Shown here: positions 20,968 through 21,305 of the stretch, in pieces | Layout: each line of letters begins with the position of its first letter | Position numbering within the stretch: position 1 is the first letter of the stretch | Assembly: GCA_946997275.1 (NCBI GenBank) | Contig: CAMPUN010000001.1 | Coordinates: 1 to 21,305, forward strand | Source: an uncultured Porphyromonas sp. | GTDB taxonomy: Bacteria > Bacteroidota > Bacteroidia > Bacteroidales > Porphyromonadaceae | Reading direction: 5' to 3' | DNA length: 21,305 nucleotides | Program-made: the position numbers and the translations under genes | Notes under the pieces: model-generated | What the model was told of the DNA's origin: nothing | The model's input: the letters and a program-made list of their open reading frames with translations, nothing else | Database searches by the model: none

Positions 20968-21305
20968 TTAAAATCTATAAGTCATGGAGAGATTGATCAC
21001 ACGACCATTGCCATGAGTGTACTCGTTATCTCTTGCTACTAGCTGAGACTGGACCGTGTAGTAGGTGGTGTTGAGTAAGTTTTCTATACCCAACGTGTAG
21101 GTGAACTTATCTACCGTAAGCCCCGCATTGAGATGCAATAAGGTGACAGGCGTTACCTTTCCTTCGCCCTCTGCATATTTGCCTTTGTCGTTTGCGGCAA
21201 AGCGGTCCCTTGCTCCAGTATACATACCATATAGGCGTATGTAGCTATGCTTCGTTGGGCGGCAATTGATATATGCTGTAATCTTCATTGGAGGGATAGA
21301 CTGGC
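20968..21305 (-). CDS. TonB-dependent receptor, C-terminal barrel end (5' end outside window)
   Basis: The last 112 residues or so of an outer-membrane TonB-dependent receptor. The frame is open past the window edge (residues QSIPP before the first Met at 21288), so that Met is internal. Alternating barrel strands are visible (MKITAYINCRPTK, HSYIRLYGMYTGARDRF, LHLNAGLTVDKFTYTLGIENLL). It ends with the typical GRVINLSMTYRF, where the final Phe is the outer-membrane insertion signal. The segment GIENLLNTTYYTVQSQL is the usual penultimate 'NLfd..Y' strand. Substrate cannot be told from this part. Confidence 0.9.
   Translation of the reverse strand, partial: QSIPPMKITAYINCRPTKHSYIRLYGMYTGARDRFAANDKGKYAEGEGKVTPVTLLHLNAGLTVDKFTYTLGIENLLNTTYYTVQSQLVARDNEYTHGNGRVINLSMTYRF

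Noticed and set aside
1..21305. tRNA or rRNA genes
   Set aside because: No tRNA-like cloverleaf or rRNA segment was recognised on either strand by eye.

Overview
The window is the right-hand part of a Mu-like (transposable) prophage, from position 1 to roughly 18,000, joined to host chromosome from about 18,250 to 21,305. The host is almost certainly a Bacteroidales member. Promoter-like elements follow the Bacteroidetes TTG-N19-TAnnTTTG pattern rather than -35/-10, and Shine-Dalgarno sites are mostly missing. The chromosomal genes (YycJ-type MBL hydrolase, type I asparaginase, rhodanese lipoprotein, TonB-dependent receptor), the moderately high G+C and the protein style suggest Porphyromonas, perhaps the asaccharolytica/uenonis group. 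The genus is an inference.

Layout. (1) Late structural genes on + (1-11,983): tape measure (5' truncated), a tail-terminator-like protein, a gp29-type portal (DUF935), a MuF head-morphogenesis protein with a C-terminal toxin-like domain, a cargo pocket (4,480-6,030) with a reverse-strand metallopeptidase, a large tail protein, a collagen-like tail fibre, a gp36-like connector, a small unknown and a gpG-like virion morphogenesis protein. (2) Early genes on - (17,122 down to 12,086): a small HTH protein, MuA-like transposase, MuB-like ATPase, GemA-like protein, a small helical protein, a DUF3164 protein and a small membrane protein. Early and late blocks converge on a strong hairpin near 12,040. 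(3) A repressor on + (17,212-17,700) sits across a palindromic, face-to-face promoter region. (4) The phage end region (17,701 to about 18,250) has no gene but carries short iterons. (5) Host genes on - follow, with an asparaginase-MBL gene pair ending at a clear terminator.

The most striking feature is at the portal-MuF junction. The MuF frame has no usable start codon. The portal frame ends in a textbook -1 slippery heptamer (T TTT TTC), then a 6-nt spacer and a perfect 10-bp stem. I read this as programmed -1 frameshifting that makes a minor portal-MuF-toxin fusion of about 848 aa. Directly after the toxin lies what looks like a complete small transcription unit on the opposite strand: a Bacteroidetes promoter and, about 50 nt further, a GCAA-tetraloop hairpin followed by a T run.

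Other signals worth noting: phage-specific heptamer arrays (CTCTAAC/CTCTAAT) at most gene junctions, all with the same strand polarity; three palindromic 16-bp sites at an exact 22-bp period upstream of the tail fibre; 216-bp tandem repeats in the fibre gene; and a repressor whose C-terminal half is coiled coil, with no peptidase domain.
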